NCBI GenBank assembly: GCA_029990205.1
Contig: JAPEKQ010000002.1
Coordinates: 2,501 to 66,500, forward strand
DNA: 64,000 bases
Direction of reading: 5' to 3'
Origin: a bacterium
Lineage (GTDB): Bacteria > Joyebacterota > Joyebacteria > Joyebacterales > Joyebacteraceae
Made by a program: the position numbers and the translations under genes. Positions 63,272 to 64,000 of this stretch are shown here, piece after piece; the stretch's first letter is position 1, and every line of letters begins with the position of its first letter. The notes beneath the pieces are model-generated. The model was not told the origin of the DNA, searched no databases, and saw nothing but the letters and a program-made list of their open reading frames with translations.

Positions 63272-64000
63272 TCACCTGCCGCCGCTGAGTTCCTCGAGCT
63301 TGCGCGCAAGCTCGAGCCTCCGTTCGACACGCGCCATGAGCGCTCCGTCGTCCGTCAGCTCGGCGGCCCGGATCTCCTCTTCCACCACGCGGATCTCTTC
63401 CTCGATCTGCGCTCGCCTCATCGTTCTAATATAGTCATCACAGAGCCTCCCGCCATCTTCAGGGAGCTCTCTCATAGCCAGTTCCGTCAGAAGCTTCGCC
63501 ACTCCCGGACCGTCTTCAGGCTCGATGAGCGCCGAGACATCCGCGGCCGCCCGGCCGGGCGTCTCCCAGATGCGCGCCACGAGACCGCGCACGGGGTCGC
63601 TGATGAACTCATCCGGCCTCGCCACGGCCCGCACGCACTCCGCGTGCCCTCCACCAGCGAGGAGCAGCGCGAGAAGCCCCTCCTCGGCCGAACGCACGAG
63701 AGCCGGGACCTCGCGCGGCGCCTCGACGTCGTCGCCCTGCGGGTCGGTCGGCGGCGGCGGGTCCTCGGCGCCCCCCGGACCTCCGGCGCCGACGGTCGAC
63801 GCTCTCGTCCCGGTTCGTGCCGTTCCCGGGCCGCCCGGGCCGCCGGCCGAGCGTGAGTCCTGCGCGCGCCCGCGACGCTCGCCCCGCGGCCTCCGCGATT
63901 TCAGCTCCGCGCGCTTCGCCTCGTAGAGACGGACCACGGCGCCGTGTCTGAGCGAGAGCGCCTCGGCGACCTTCTCGAGCATCAGGTCCGCCTTGATCGG
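63272..64000 (-). CDS. dnaG: DNA primase, C-terminal part (cut by window edge)
   Basis: The last ~242 residues. They begin near the end of the TOPRIM/RNA-polymerase domain, pass through a Gly/Pro/Arg low-complexity linker ([18 protein letters not shown]), and end in a helical domain ([18 protein letters not shown]... [17 protein letters not shown]) that in DnaG binds the replicative helicase. The catalytic domains are outside the window. Identity rests mainly on the dnaG-rpoD gene order plus the helical domain pattern. Confidence 0.85.
   Translation of the reverse strand, partial: PIKADLMLEKVAEALSLRHGAVVRLYEAKRAELKSRRPRGERRGRAQDSRSAGGPGGPGTARTGTRASTVGAGGPGGAEDPPPPTDPQGDDVEAPREVPALVRSAEEGLLALLLAGGGHAECVRAVARPDEFISDPVRGLVARIWETPGRAAADVSALIEPEDGPGVAKLLTELAMRELPEDGGRLCDDYIRTMRRAQIEEEIRVVEEEIRAAELTDDGALMARVERRLELARKLEELSGGR

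Noticed and set aside
1-64000. CRISPR arrays, insertion sequences, prophage or integration sites
   Set aside because: No regularly spaced direct repeats, transposase, integrase or terminal inverted repeats were seen; the tandem repeats present are inside coding regions.

Overview
This is a GC-rich bacterial chromosome segment with tightly packed genes, many of them overlapping as ATGA or GTGA. Three secreted proteins end in a Pro-Asn-Pro / Gly-Val-Tyr type C-terminal sorting domain. There are also a PorV/UPF0164-like outer-membrane protein, calcium-binding TSP3 repeats, a DUF1844 gene and a peptidase-propeller-Omp85 fusion. These point to a Gram-negative member of the wider FCB group (Latescibacterota/Eisenbacteria/Krumholzibacteriota-like rather than Bacteroidota). 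That placement is inference. Promoters are of the E. coli type (TTGACA, 17 bp, TAnnnT), unlike Bacteroidota.

Layout, left to right. (1) 1-2.9 kb: the 5' part of tyrS (minus) divergent from a class A penicillin-binding protein. (2) 2.9-6.1 kb: a pyrimidine deoxynucleoside salvage operon cdd-rpiB-deoC-deoA; DeoC and RpiB carry N-terminal tails that look like bacterial microcompartment encapsulation peptides. (3) 6.2-14.9 kb: a PorV-like barrel gene behind a 2457-residue Asp-rich TSP3 surface protein with a sorting domain. (4) 15-20 kb: alanine racemase, MazG, and an overlapping set DUF1844 / TSP3 outer-membrane protein / Nudix. (5) 20.2-31.9 kb: an extracellular alpha-glucan cluster: an arylsulfotransferase-like lipoprotein with a GH57 enzyme, a divergent GH13 enzyme, and a type I pullulanase. 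The divergent promoters share a dyad that could be an operator. (6) 32-35 kb: rubrerythrin, a secreted endonuclease/exonuclease/phosphatase-fold protein, and an exported OB-fold/peptidoglycan-binding protein. (7) 35-44 kb: surface peptidase-barrel, pcrA, gatCAB. (8) 44-53 kb: a housekeeping run rplM-rpsI-rpsB-tsf-pyrH-frr-ferredoxin-uppS-cdsA-dxr-rseP. (9) 53-61 kb: mtnA, maf, dtd, rel, recJ, RNase P RNA, an RNase H-like gene and a zinc-ribbon gene. (10) 61-64 kb: two tRNAs, rpoD and the 3' part of dnaG.

The parts fit an organism that feeds on polymeric glucans outside the cell and on nucleosides inside it. The three amylolytic enzymes together cover alpha-1,4 and alpha-1,6 bonds. The salvage operon converts cytidine/thymidine-type nucleosides to pentose phosphates and, through DeoC, to acetaldehyde and glyceraldehyde 3-phosphate. 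The housekeeping genes couple translation, lipid-carrier and isoprenoid synthesis, envelope stress and the stringent response.

No CRISPR array, insertion sequence, phage or plasmid gene was seen. The features most worth follow-up are the compartment-targeting tails with an altered RpiB active site, the PorV/TSP3/sorting-domain set, the shared amylolytic operator, the peptidase-propeller-barrel fusion, and several structured intergenic regions.
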